Shown here in pieces: positions 43,838 through 55,187 of a DNA stretch of 64,000 bases. Source of the stretch: Iris pallida. Lineage: Eukaryota; Streptophyta; Magnoliopsida; Asparagales; Iridaceae. The stretch is from positions 9,711,721 to 9,775,720 of the forward strand of contig JANAVB010010791.1 of assembly GCA_029216955.1 (NCBI GenBank). The letters run 5' to 3'. A program made the position numbers and the translations under genes. Position 1 is the first letter of the stretch, and every line of letters begins with the position of its first letter. A model generated the notes under the pieces. The model made no database searches. It was not told the origin of the DNA and saw only the letters and a program-made list of their open reading frames with translations.

Positions 43838-45622
43838 TTAACTGCAAGCTTGTATGATTCTTGCATGACTGAAGCCTGGTGTGGAATGCCGCCGGGGTTT
43901 TCCCCACGCTGGTAGCGGCGCCACCGTCTCGAAAGCTTCGACGAGCACTGCTACCTTCTTCTTCGGAGCCGGAGCCAACTTCATGACCGCCCTTCGGAGT
44001 GCGTAATCTATCATCCACTCCTCCGAGTTCTTCCTTTCATCCATCATCTGGTGCCTGAGATCGACCTTTTCTGCTTCTGGGTCAGGCTCTGCTGGGAGAA
44101 ACCGTGGTCCGCGAGGATTGAACTCTTTCGTCTCCTCCAGGTCCTCACTCATTTTCTTCCTGGAGGTGATTCTCATTCTTGCTTTCGTCTCATCTATGCT
44201 CTCTTCCAGATTGAAGGATTTCTCCTGGTGCTCTTTCTCTGATTGACCATCATAAGCACAGTTTTGGACATCATCAGGACTGATTACATTGAAGTCTCGG
44301 ACGCGATCGCCCTCTGCTGCAGCCTGCTCCAGTTCTGAGAGGTTGTCGCATGAATCGAAAAGATGGGCGATAGACAACGAACTGGCGTCCTCCACTTCTT
44401 CAGCCCAATCCTCTTCCTGGGTGCTTTCATCGACTAGGATTTCCTGTACTTCTGGACCATCATCCTCAGCGATATCATTCTTCCTAGTATCTTCCGTGGG
44501 AAGAGCAACCTCTTCTGTTGCATCAACTTCTCGCATCAGCTCATCATCTTCGGCTTCTTGCGTCACTTGTCGTGGCAGACCAAACCCTTCCTCAGAATGC
44601 TCGGATTGTTCGATCTCTGTTGCCTTTTCGGTCTCTGTCTTGCCTTCGCCGTAAACATCCACCTCGCAGCAACTTTCGGTATGTAACTCTCCCGAACCTA
44701 CTTGTACCAGGCTAAGGGTGTCGTTTTCGTCAGCATCATCCTCCTTTTCCACCCGTCGATCGCACTCCACATACTCTAGGAAATTCATCTCGACATCCAC
44801 ATCTTCATCCGAATAGGAATCATTTGGATGCCCTTCTTCTCCGAGTTCTCCGTCGACGTGTAGTTCGGGTTTGTTCTTCTCCTTAGGCTTAGTAGTATAT
44901 ATCTCAACGAAGAAATCATTAGGCACTTGTTCAGTTGATGAGCATCTAGCTAAAGCCTCCTGCCCAGTGTCTATTTTCAACATCTCCTCCTCCTCTTTGA
45001 GGCCTTTTACTTTGAACGAAGAAAGGACTCTCAGTTTGGTCCTCTTCTGGGTCTTGAGCAGCCTCCTCCGCGCCGACACGAAGCACCTGAGGGGAGGCAG
45101 AGGCTCGTGCCTGTGACCGTTAAGAGAGCAGTAGGTGTAGGGGCAGACCCTTATTGCTGAAGTCCCCTCGGCTTCCGTCCCTCCCGGAGCGAGGTCCAGA
45201 GCCTTGGGGAACATCGAGCCCTTCAGGGTCGACGAGCACGTAGCCCTACTCACGACCACCACGCCTTTCAAGCTCTTCTTTGTCGAGGGCCTCGCTGTCG
45301 TCCCTTTCGAAGCTGTTTTCTTGGAAGGCTTTGATGGTTTCGGATTCGAAACCTCCGTCCTCGCGTTCGAACTGCTGGTAGGCTTCATATAGTTCGGCCG
45401 CGGGTCCTTGAATCCCTGGAGACTGTCCAGCTCTGCAGCGATGATGGATCTCTCCATCTTCATCTTCTTCTTGATATCCTCACTACCACCACCACCACCA
45501 CCACCTCTCCTGCTTCCTGCGTCCTGCTGATGGCTATTGCTCTTACTAGTATTGACATGGCTATTCATCTTTAGCTCGGCTTGGGAGCCAAGCCACCTAT
45601 GTGGTGCCTTCCTTTGAACCAT
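43838..45622 (-). CDS. Plant calmodulin-binding domain protein
   Basis: A 594-codon uninterrupted frame. The open frame extends 10 codons further upstream but begins there with TTG; the first ATG is at 45620-45622, in good context (AACATGG), and gives MVQRKAPHRW. Around residues 159-190 lies VCPYTYCSLNGHRHEPLPPL, followed by SARRRLLKTQKRTKLR, a conserved block of the PICBP/PCBP-like family. The centre (about 210-490) is strongly acidic and low in complexity. Residues about 502-570 form the plant calmodulin-binding domain: NPRGPRFLP, then EEWMIDYALRRAVMKLAP, a basic-amphipathic segment, then KKKVAVLVEAFETV. An N-terminal glycine run reflects GGT repeats. Family knowledge: such proteins bind Ca2+/calmodulin and are linked to stress or developmental signalling; the exact role here is unknown. 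No introns are needed. It is the only intact gene in the window. Confidence 0.88.
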   Translation of the reverse strand: MVQRKAPHRWLGSQAELKMNSHVNTSKSNSHQQDAGSRRGGGGGGGSEDIKKKMKMERSIIAAELDSLQGFKDPRPNYMKPTSSSNARTEVSNPKPSKPSKKTASKGTTARPSTKKSLKGVVVVSRATCSSTLKGSMFPKALDLAPGGTEAEGTSAIRVCPYTYCSLNGHRHEPLPPLRCFVSARRRLLKTQKRTKLRVLSSFKVKGLKEEEEMLKIDTGQEALARCSSTEQVPNDFFVEIYTTKPKEKNKPELHVDGELGEEGHPNDSYSDEDVDVEMNFLEYVECDRRVEKEDDADENDTLSLVQVGSGELHTESCCEVDVYGEGKTETEKATEIEQSEHSEEGFGLPRQVTQEAEDDELMREVDATEEVALPTEDTRKNDIAEDDGPEVQEILVDESTQEEDWAEEVEDASSLSIAHLFDSCDNLSELEQAAAEGDRVRDFNVISPDDVQNCAYDGQSEKEHQEKSFNLEESIDETKARMRITSRKKMSEDLEETKEFNPRGPRFLPAEPDPEAEKVDLRHQMMDERKNSEEWMIDYALRRAVMKLAPAPKKKVAVLVEAFETVAPLPAWGKPRRHSTPGFSHARIIQACS

Positions 45623-45699
45623 GTTTGAAGAAACAAAGAGAGAAGCAAGCAAGAAGAAGTTGGCAAGTCCTTCCTCTTGAAGGAAAGACCAAACTGAAG

Positions 45700-45725
45700 G
45701 GGAGGGGGAGGGGAGAGAGAGATTC
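45700..45725 (-). promoter_or_regulatory. Pyrimidine-rich 5' leader of the calmodulin-binding gene
   Basis: On the minus strand the segment upstream of the ATG is rich in CT/CCCCT repeats (complement of GGGGAGGGGGAGGGGAGAGA). Such pyrimidine patches are common around plant transcription starts. It may mark the start region. Confidence 0.4.
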
Positions 45726-45935
45726 TTGTTGTGGATGTTGATGTGCTCTATGCTTTTGGCACTGGGTGGCTACTTTTTTGAATTTTACTCACACCTGGGC
45801 CAGACAGAATTGAATATGGCTGACAGTGGAAATTAAGAACTCACGAGTTCCTTTGAATTTTTATATTGCGTTCCTGGTGGAGATGGGGATATAAAGTTGA
45901 TGAATAGAGGGATTCTGATTTCAAAATTTGAAACC

Positions 45936-46114
45936 CACTATATTTATATTTCTATGGGGGGCATGGCCCCAAGAATACTCACACTGGCATCTTGATCTTG
46001 TGTGGCCATTATTGTTAAATTGCACATCACTATATTTATATTTCTATGGGGGCTGGACCCCGAAGAATACTCACACTGGCATCTTGTGTGGCCATTATTG
46101 TTAAATTGCACATC
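45936..46114 (-). repeat. Tandem duplication of about 90 bp upstream of the gene, each with a TATA motif
   Basis: Copy 1 (45936-46027) and copy 2 (46028-46114) both run from CACTATATTTATATTTCTAT to TTGTTAAATTGCACATC. They differ by a small indel (GATCTT present only in copy 1) and a few substitutions. Each has TATAAATA on the minus strand (45941-45948 and 46033-46040), 320-420 bases upstream of the ATG. Either could be the core promoter. Confidence 0.8.
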
Positions 46115-46577
46115 TATGCCCAGTGAACTGTATGCTCATCTTCTGTTGTGTCTTTATTGGATGTCTTGATCTGCTTCTCTTAAATTATGATATTTTTACC
46201 TCTTATGAGATTTTCATTTTCTCTGTGCTTCCCAGGATTTTGTTTTCTTTCTGTCGAATTAAAAAAAAAAACATCCTATGCAATGAACCTCCTACTTATG
46301 CAGATTTTAGAAACAGTAAAAATGTACACAGATTTATCCTCATATATATATGGAAAGACTTTTTCATGACAAATTTGCATCCTTGATGCAAACAACAAGC
46401 ATCTTCTTGGATGAAGGTCTTTCGGTCATACAAAAAATGGCATCCTACTGCTCCCACAGGTTCTGAGTATAGTCAAGATGCGCATATACTTAATGAGTTA
46501 ATGTTGCATATGTAAAGAGCAAAAGCTCAACTTGCTGGTAAAGAACAAAAGCTCAAAGTGACTCCCTATCTGCTTTA

Positions 46578-46802
46578 GTCCCACATCGGCTGGGTGTTGG
46601 AGTTGTTTTTGTATATATTGTTTTACCTCCTATTGAAGTATTGTGTGGGAGTCCTATGATCCACACGCGCAGCCGCCGCTGCCGTCCGGCTCGGTTCGGT
46701 TCGGCACACGTAACTGGTGCGGGTACGTGTCAACAACTGCGGGCACCAAATGCTGATTCGATTTTCTCTTCGGGTTTGGGCTGAGATCCTAAATTTTTTT
46801 TT
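46578..46802 (+). promoter_or_regulatory. USE-like element, TATA box and T-run resembling a pol III snRNA unit
   Basis: GTCCCACATCG (46578-46588) matches the plant snRNA upstream element. TATATA starts at 46612, leaving 23 bases, the spacing typical of pol III U6/U3-type promoters. A run of nine T (46794-46802) would be a pol III terminator, giving a possible RNA of about 150-160 nt. The intervening sequence resembles no snRNA I know and may instead be a retrotransposon LTR fragment, since the same USE motif occurs in the copia LTRs at 32-38 kb. Confidence 0.35.
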
Positions 46803-46807
46803 GCTCC

Positions 46808-47409
46808 CCTTGTTAGCAATTCGGCAACCGGAAAAAATTCGGAACAACAAAAGTACGAGTATAAATTGGCACAATATAAGTAAAATACGGTCAAAAATTC
46901 GTCAAACGAAAAACATTCGGATTAGATTTAATTCGTGTTTAGTACGTTTCATATGAACAAAATCGGCACTAAAAATTCGGCATATATATAGGGTCCACCC
47001 ACCTCTACTCCTTCATAAACAAGGGTTCAATGTGAAAATAAGAAGAGGCTGGATGATGGAAAATCGAAAGGTTTTTCTTTGATTGTTACAAGCTGGCAAA
47101 CTCTTGGGTTTCTTTTTTTGGTTACTGTGAGACTTTTTCTTCTTTTCTTTTGATAATTTTTGAGAATAGTGCCAGTCTTAATATCTAATAGCAGCAAGAG
47201 TTAAGAAAGTTAAGACTGTTGGGTTTCTCGGTCACGTTTTTTTGGCCGAATTTTTTTAAAATTCGTACGGTACGCGTTTAAAACGCCACAGGCTTAAAAT
47301 TCGCGTACAAATCCGAATTTTTCAAAAGTACGTAAGTATTATACGTTTATGTAATATACGAAAAAATTCGCGTATAATACGCGTTTTATTCGGGTGATTG
47401 CTAACAAGA
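46808..47409. mobile_element. hAT-type non-autonomous element, ATTCG-rich
   Basis: Terminal inverted repeats CTTGTTAGCAAT at both ends (46809-46820; complement at 47397-47408). A perfect 8-bp target duplication, TTTGCTCC, flanks it (46800-46807 and 47410-47417). Both subterminal zones are packed with AATTCG / CGAATT motifs (for example AAAAATTCGGC, GGCCGAATTTTT, AATTCGCGTA). There is no transposase frame; the centre is unique sequence. The best-defined DNA transposon in the window. Confidence 0.9.
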
Positions 47410-47417
47410 TTTGCTCC

Positions 47418-49041
47418 TCTTTAATTTTTCTGACCTTATAATCCATTAATTTTTGAAACGTTTGGACACATTAATTTTGTCCAAATATATTGAATCACAT
47501 TTTTTATGTCTTTATTCAGCAACCGTTACGTCCTTAGATTCAGCCTTCGGTTACAAGTTTTATACCTATAAATACACTCATCCATCTTGTAAACCCCCTG
47601 AATTTTAGGATTTTTTTAAATTTTTAATGAATTATTTTCTATAGATAATCTAAATTAATTAGTTCTGATTATTAAATATACTTTTCCATGACTTTGATTT
47701 TTGGTGCGTCAAAGATATTAATCTCTCGAAACTTCCTTCATGAGTTTTGTAGTAGGCAAAATTATCTTCACTTTGATATATCATGTCCCACCCAACTTGT
47801 TCCCTTGCACTCTATTTACATCGAGCAACTTTTTGGTTAATTTAGGCCATTTGACCATCTAAAGTAAAATTTGACCTAACCTCCAATTTGATTTCGGGGC
47901 TTGACATCGATCTAATCTAACCGATCCAATATATGGTTTTGACCTATTTTGAGCATACTATGCACATGCTACTCGTGTGTCATCCAATTGAGCTTTTGCA
48001 TACTGTTATTTCATCAATGTTCATAATTGATCTAAATTTATATATATGTATTTATTTATTATAAATTTATTTTAATTATTTCTAACCAATCTGTGTGTAC
48101 AACACAATCAACATGCCATATTCTTCCTCCCTCCTCTATGAATGAAAATGTTTATAAGAGCAAGTTTGGAAGTAAAACCCTAGGAAGAGAACAGTAGCCG
48201 CCATAACCCCTTCCAAATTTTATCAGATTATTATTAATAAATAGAATTAGAATTCAGATTTCTATATAGATATATGTATATACGTCCTAGCTTGTTGTAT
48301 TTATTGTTAATATTTTTGGAATTATTAATTGTCATCAAAGGAGAATATAAACTTTTCAATGGTTGAAATAGGCAAATATATGGGCTAGTTAAGCGCATGT
48401 ATAAGGCCAACTTTCTGCTTCCAAGCCCACCATTATTTATTGTTCTTCCATTATGCCTAACCATAATATTGCTAGAGCAGCCCTACCCTTCTAATCACCC
48501 ACATAAAACTCTTGAAGCCCACAGCCCGTGCTTGTTCAGGAAAAATTTCACCCTAGCCCATAGCTTCCAGTGACACTATGCCCAGTTTGTGTGCATGCGA
48601 TTCCCATGGACCGGGTAGGCGGGTAGCGACTGAGACCCAAACCCGAACCCGATTCATTCATTCAAAAGTAACTTGCAACCGTCTCCTTCCCCCGGGCATT
48701 CTCACGCGCGCGTACACCCCTGCAAGTTGTAGTGAAGCCAGAGCATGCTAGTATTGACGCCCGATACTATCTCCAGCGGTCGATAGTCCTTTCTGTCCTA
48801 CTATATGTAGCTATACTCCACTCCATGTTCTCCATCATCCCATGAAAACCTTAGCCGCCGACAATGCAGCTCTCCCCTCTTCACCACCACCTCCTCTCGC
48901 CACTTGCCATGCACCACCCTTCGCTATCGTCTTCGACCCTTCCACCTTCGGTCTTCCCCACGTGAACCCGAAACTCCTCTGAGCTAGGGATACTATGTCA
49001 GCATAGGTACTAGCACCATTAGCTATGACATAGATTATAAT
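47418..49041. other. No gene seen
   Basis: AT-rich for the first 1.1 kb, then ordinary composition to about 49040. GCCGCCGACAATGCAGCTCT and the C-rich stretch near 48860-48960 might be an exon remnant, but no protein is recognisable. Confidence 0.4.
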
Positions 49042-49815
49042 CTATTCATTTAAGCCATGACGAAACCTTCGAGACATAACTTTAGGATCTTTAACCATGC
49101 TCTCAACAAATCTACTAAGCCTGCTAAACTCAGCTGCATACTCATCAATTGTCATATCACCTTGCTCTAGGTTCTGAAAATGTCTCCCTAACATCTCCTT
49201 TGCAATGGCCGAGAAGAATTTCCTCTTGAATTGCTTTCTAAACTTCTCCCAAGTCAGATTAGGGTTTGCTAGCTTAGGTTCATTCCTAAACCAAGTTCTA
49301 GCTAAGTCATGAAGTTGGAGTCCAGCGGCTTCTATCTTCAAATCATCAGGAAGCCGTACAACTCACAAAACCATTTGTGTCCTCTCATCAGCCACAAAAC
49401 TCTCGGGGACGCATTTTCTGAAAATCCATAATAGTTCCTTCCTTAGGTACATAAATTTCCTGACTTGCTACTTTATCTATTCCTGCCAAGGTTGCAAACT
49501 GAATACTATCCATTCCTTTCTTCATAACAGCTATATGTTCCCTCTGTGCTTCGGCCTTAATCTTATGTACTTCCATCATTCCTTTGAAAATCTCAAACAT
49601 CCCCCCTACTCATAAGCAACTCCCTGGGAATAAGATTGGTCTCCTCAGGTATATGATTGGTCGGGGGTAGATTCTTGGGTTGGAAAAGATGGAGGAGGTG
49701 AAGATGGTGAAGGAGTCTTGGTCCCTTTGGAAGTCATGGGACGAGAAGAAGACGATCACCCGGAACCATCAATGTCCAGATTACGTCTCCGAGTCACTCT
49801 CTTTCATTTAGCCAT
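49042..49815 (-). pseudogene. gag: Ty3/gypsy gag relic (Retrotrans_gag)
   Basis: Reading from an ATG at 49813-49815 the frame meets a stop after three codons. Two longer pieces in different frames follow: 49388-49600, and 49042-49341 containing DLARTWFRNEPKLANPNLTW, then KRKFFSAIAKEMLGR and MTIDEYAAEFSRLSRFVE. These are the core blocks of the plant gypsy gag domain (PF03732). The protein is cut after RRFRHGLNE, so the zinc knuckle and all of pol are missing. It lies about 250 bp inside the LTR end at 50066 and belongs to the outer element. Confidence 0.8.
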
Positions 49816-50065
49816 TCTGAAAAGAGAAGAGGAGATAATGAGATTCTAGAGTGAAATGACTTAGAAATATTTAGGGACGCAACTAGTATAAGGAATATAT
49901 GCATAGGATTCTAATAATATTCTACTCCTAATCATAAGGAATAAATAGATAGTTAGAATCGAGAATTCCTAAGTCATGATTGAGCATTCATATTCTTGCA
50001 GGCTCCCAATGACACTCTAGTCCTAAGCACCATTTGATGGACTTGCATGAGCCATCACAAAAATG

Positions 50066-50278
50066 TGTCACGTCCTACGCCCACATGTTCGGGTACGGGT
50101 TGTGAGCGCGTCCAGCCTACGCTGCGAAATCGACGGTAGTTAGTCGTTTAGACCTCGATAGTCATCAATTAATCTCAAGATCAATCTTTTGCTCAATCAT
50201 GACACTAGGCAAAAAATAAAACCAAAACCAAGCCAACACACGACCACAGCATCCCCTATCACTTTTGAGTACGTATAC
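50066..50278 (-). repeat. Outer gypsy LTR, internal-side fragment
   Basis: Begins TGTCACGTCCTACGCCC on the plus strand, preceded by CTTGCATGAGCCATCACAAA, the diverged form of the box beside the other LTRs. It contains TCCAGCCTACGCTGCG, shared with 2660-2690. It is interrupted at 50278 by the inner element and continues at 60495. Confidence 0.6.
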
Positions 50279-53200
50279 TGTCACGACCCGATCCCAAATA
50301 ATTGGGTCGAAACGGATTATGCCCAGCCTGTACTGTTGTGAGACGGCGGCAGTAAGCTGTTCTATATGCAGGTATTCACAACAACATCTATACATTTGTC
50401 ACAACTCAATATACGAAAATTTCAAAACTTTTATTCAACATCTGAAAAGTACAACTGGAAAGTAAGAACTGAAATGAAATTCTGAATTCAAATTAACAAA
50501 ATTCCAAAAACAACAAAACTAGAAAACTGGAAATGTCTAGCTAAGCGGTCGGCTCGTCGGCCTCAGGTCCTGCGTCCTCCAAGGGGAACTCTAGCAACAC
50601 CACAGGGTACAGAACCGGGTCATAATAGCTATTGTACAATAGCTCAGCATCCTCAAGATCACCTAAAAATGTTGTTTTCAGTCAGGAGGGAGCAAGTACG
50701 AATATGTATCTCATATTTCAAATAATAATGGAAAAGTGCAGGCTAAACAGTTGAAACAATATTTTCCAGTAATTCTACGATTAAAAACAATGTGATTTGA
50801 ATGTGTAATCGTCTATGACCGGCTTGGGTTATACAATAGCGTCCTAGCGATGCGATACGGCTTATCCTCGTGTGTAAGAGGGGTAAGCTCGCACAATCCT
50901 GCAATATAGGGGGTATTGGCCATAAACGTTACACTATTTCCCCAATCCCCACAATCAATATCTGAACCCTAGGAGAGGGTTCCGTGTAGCAATGTGGTTT
51001 AAACATGCAGCTAGACAATTACTAAATAAAATACAAGAAAACATAACCGTAACTTGCCTCTGTTTAGTTGACTGGATCGGTAAAGTCGGTTCCGAGGAGG
51101 ATGTCAGATTCGTCTCCGAGATCCTACAGTTGAGAACCTTGGCTTAGAACCAACATTAAACCATTCTAGGTGTGCTAGTTACAATATCTAGAAGTAGACC
51201 CTAGTCAGGTTTTAAGTTTATTAATTAATCTACCGGAAATTGTCTAACGTCGCAATCTACGTTCGTTATTATTTAATTAAAATAAGTCGGTTATTGATTA
51301 ATTGGAAAAATGGCAATTACCGGTTAATTTGGCAAAACTTTGTATTTTTCATAATATATATAAAACTAGATTTTTTCTTAAATGAGAAGATGTGAATTTG
51401 TTTAAATAATACAAACTTGTAATTTTTCTAATTATTTAATGTGAGAAAATGATATTAATTTTCTATAAAATAATTAGTTATTTATTATTTTACGTGTTTA
51501 CGTCAAACCAAAAAACCAGAAATAAATAAAATTTATTCTACGCAATACAGGGTCGCAGCAAAGAAAATAGAAAACTGGGCTTATGCCCTTACAATTATTT
51601 ACATAAATGAAATTTAGAATAATAATAAAACTCAGGTGAATCCTGAACGCCGGGAAGCGGTCCATTCAGCAGGCCGAAGCCCTGCACCAAAAATACAAAC
51701 AGCAGTACCCGTTCTGAAAATAATTATAAATATAAATATTATATTAAAGAGTCTCAGATTGGTCCAATAATCATTCTTAGTTAATGCCTCAACGTCCAGA
51801 ATGACTGGTTTCGTTTGCATTTCGCTAGGGCCCATTGACCGGTACGGTCGTCGCTCAAAAATCCATTTAATAACCCTTTTGGAAAACCAGTTTTGAAAAT
51901 CATATATATATAGTTTTACGAAAAAATTGGGCAGTATTTCCTCTATATCTGGAATAACCCAATACTGGAAAATTGTGCCAACCACACAAATAATATCCCA
52001 AACCAGGGAAATAACTCATGAATTTATTTCCACCACAAAATAAATATATAACCCAAATCACAGAATATTTCCAAAAGAAATTCGGAAAACCCGAAAATAT
52101 CATAGAACCAACCTAATAGTTCGGAAATTCCGAAACTAACAGAAGATCTTAAAACCACAGAACTAAATCCGAAAGTCACAGAGCATTGCCGAACTAACTC
52201 AGAATTTCTGAGAAGTCCCAAAGCTTAAAACCAAAACCAATCACAGCACAAAAATAATACCGAAACGAACTTCGAAAATTTCCAAAATCGAAATCGTCTA
52301 AACCGAATCCCGTAACGGGATCGGGGACCAGAATCATCATCGACACGATAACGGGACACGGGAAAAACGGAATTATATCTTGGGTTGTTCAGCTAGAGCT
52401 CTCAGATGCAATAATAGAGATAGAAAATCACATTCCCGCGGACTCGGGAAAATCCCAACTCGCGGACAACAACGGAAAACCACCGAAACAGCGCTGGACA
52501 GCGCTGTTGGAGCAGCGAGGCGCACGCGGGAGGCGCGCGGAGACCAGGGCAGGGTCTGGCCGAAATCGTCGGAGCAAAATCAGAGGCACCGGGCTAGGGC
52601 ACGGCAGAGAATCGGGAGAGGGCGGCGCCGGGGTTGCTGGTGGCGAGGTTGCGCTAAGGCTCTGGCCAAGGAAGGCCGGCCAGGGGTGCCGGAGAGGGCT
52701 GAGAGGGGCGCCGGCCGGGCGTGTGTGGGCGGGGCGCGGCCGATCGAAGGCTCGGGCACGGGTGGCGAGGTCGCCGGAGGGGCGTGCGCGGGCTGGTGAT
52801 GGAGGGCGGCGCAGGGCTGGACGCGGCCGGAGTAGGGCGGCGCCGGGTTGGAGGCGATGGCTCCGGCGGGTCGCGGACGGGAACGGGGCTCGGGGTCGGC
52901 CGGGCTCTTGGTCGCGGTTGGGGATGCTCTGGAGAGAGGGAGTGATGGGGAAGGGTTGAGTTGGTGAGAAGTTTAGGTGGTGAAGGGGTTTGTTTAAATG
53001 GGAGTGGGGGATAAGTGGTGCTGGTGGGGAATTTGCGAGAGTGAAGGGAATGAATATGTGGAGGAGAGAAGAAATGGGGTGCTAGAGAATAGGGAGTGGG
53101 TGGGGAACGAAATGTGTGGAGAGGAGTGGTGAGGAGAGTTATGAAGTGGAGGAAAAGAGGGGATGGCCTGGTCGTGGGGAGACCAGGCCAAGTGGGTTTT

Positions 53201-53398
53201 TGTTATATATATATATATATTTTTTTGAATAAAAGTCATGATTTTTAAAAGAATGATTAAAGATGGGTTCGGAACGGGATTGGGTTTCGGGAAACCGGGT
53301 TCGAACTCGGGGTAGGACTCCGGTCACGGGATCGGGGCAGGGCCACAACCAAGAACCCAATGATAATTTTAAAAACAATATTTTTCCTAATTCGACTA

Positions 53399-53463
<65 letters not shown>

Positions 53464-53514
53464 ATTACGCTACAAATCTAATAATTAATAAATTCTAAAA
53501 TTCTAGGTTTCACA
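50279..53514 (-). repeat. 3' LTR of the inner gypsy element, 3236 bp
   Basis: Runs from TGTCACGACCCGATCCC to TAGGTTTCACA on the plus strand. It has a GC-rich island (about 52490-52930), a minus-strand TATA region near 53200 and an (AAT)n array (53398-53462). Open frames in the island on the plus strand (52507-52959 and others) are antisense and match nothing. Confidence 0.9.
53398..53462. repeat. (AAT)n array in the 3' LTR, about 65 bp
   Basis: The paired position in the other LTR is 60351-60443, about 93 bp. Confidence 0.95.
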
Positions 53515-53530
53515 ATCTTTCCTCCTTAGA
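53515..53530 (-). other. Polypurine tract of the inner element
   Basis: Plus-strand ATCTTTCCTCCTT is AAGGAGGAAAGAT on the minus strand and directly abuts the 3' LTR. This is the expected primer site for plus-strand DNA synthesis. Confidence 0.75.
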
Positions 53531-53848
53531 AAATTTCGTCCTCGAAATTAAAGGATGGGGTAGGATAAACTCAAATCAAACAGGTACGGGTACTTCGCCC
53601 GTAACTCAGGTCCAACAATAAGAATTGCCAAGGCAGTCGTGGATGAGACGTTTAGGGACAAGTTTTAACTATGTCACCATCCACGTAGAACAAGAATATA
53701 TATAAGCGAACCAAAGTACACGTGGTTGATCAGACCATCATGCACCGGTTCTGATTAGACAATATATTAGTGGGTGCACCCAATAAAATACTGTCATGAT
53801 CAAGCTCGATAAAGAAATAAGCTCGAAAATTAAGCTAACTTAGCAGCA

Positions 53849-55187
53849 TCAGTCAAAAATATTAGAACGAAAGATAATGCTTGCAAGATATATAAGTTTA
53901 TGAGACGGCACAGAGTTCCTGGTTTTCTTCTCACCTCTGTCTAAAATCGCCACTGGCTTCTCTGGCACTGTGGGGCTGGGTCCAATCTCTAGCTCTGAAT
54001 GGTCCAAGATATGGCTCGGATCCGGGATGTAGCGTCTGAGCTGTGAAACGTGGAAGGCGTTGTGCACACCCTCAAAATTAGCTGGTAGAGCTAATCGGTA
54101 CGTTACTTCTCCAATTCGGCTCAAAATTTCGAATGGGCCGATGTACCTGGGGCTCAGCTTTCCTGCTATGCCAAATCTGATAGTTCTTCTTGTAGGGGAG
54201 ATCTTCACGAACACACTGTCTCCTTTTTCGAACTCCAATGGTCGACGACTGCTATCCGCCCAATGCTTCTGTCTGTCCTGGGCAATCCTGAGCTTATCTC
54301 TGATCATCTTTACCTTCTCTGCTGCATCGATCACCATCTCGGGTCCAAGCAATACTCGTTCTCCTATGTCGTCCCAAGCAAATGGAGTACGGCAACGACT
54401 GTCCATAGAGTGCCTCGAACGGTGTCATACCGATGCTAGCTTGGTAGCTGTTGTTGTATGAGAACTCTACCAAGTGCAAATGGTCTTCCCAAGACCCTCC
54501 AAATTTTAAGACGCAGGATCTCAGCATGTCTTCTAGCGTCTGGATTGTTCTCTTTGATTGTCCGTCAGTCTGGGGATGGTAGGCGGTGCTAAACTTCAGT
54601 TGTGTTCCCAAACTGTCATGCAAGCTCTTTCAGAAGTGAGAGGTGAACCTGGTATCCCTGTCAGACACAATACTTACCGGAACTCCATGAATCCGGTAGA
54701 TGTGCCGCATGTACAGTGCCGCCAACTTTTCGGTGGATAGACCCACCTTGAAAGGAATAAAGTGGGCTGACTTCGTCAGTCGGTCCACGATAACCCAAAT
54801 GGCATCCTTCCCTTCTTGGGATCGAGGCAGTCCCGACACAAAATCCATCGTTATGTGCTCCCTATTTCCACTCCGGGATATCTAGTGGCTGCAACTGTCC
54901 TGCTGGTCTCTGTCTACTAGCTTTCACTTGTTGACAAATCAAGCATCTAGCTACATACCTGGATATGTCCTTCTTATTCTGTACCACCACACTATAGTAC
55001 GCATATCCCGGTACATTTTGTTGGCTCCTGGTTGTATGGAATACTGCGACTGGTGCGCTTCTTGCATCAGCTCGTTCCTTAGTTCGCCAGTTGGTACGCA
55101 TAGCCTCGTACCATGCTTCAGTGCTCCGTCGCTGGCGATTGAGAATCCTTCAAGTGTTCTGCTAGCACTTGATCTCTGAGTTTGCAA
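53849..55187 (-). pseudogene. gypsy integrase, broken
   Basis: Reading down the minus strand: a zinc-binding remnant with ARCLICQQVKASRQRPAG (about 54905-54960), then the catalytic core starting DFVSGLPRSQEGKDAIWVIV with DRLTKSAHFIPF (54760-54850). [20 protein letters not shown] follows near 54540-54595 and the Glu-containing helix continues. The C-terminal part (53849-54406) has GKLSPRYIGPFEILSRIGEV and FHVSQLRRYIPDP. A chromodomain would normally follow AILDR, but the sequence departs after KTRNSV, so it has been lost. Several frame changes occur. Confidence 0.85.

Noticed and set aside
45623..45652. Start of the calmodulin-binding protein at 45652
   Set aside because: The first codon there is TTG, not ATG; the first ATG is at 45622 and gives the MVQRK start in good context.
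52380..52959. Open plus-strand frames of 139-150 codons (also 59357-59926, 189 codons)
   Set aside because: They lie in the GC-rich island of an LTR, antisense to the element, differ in frame between the two LTR copies and match no protein family.
53139..53465. Tyrosine-run frame
   Set aside because: A product of the (AAT)n array in the LTR.
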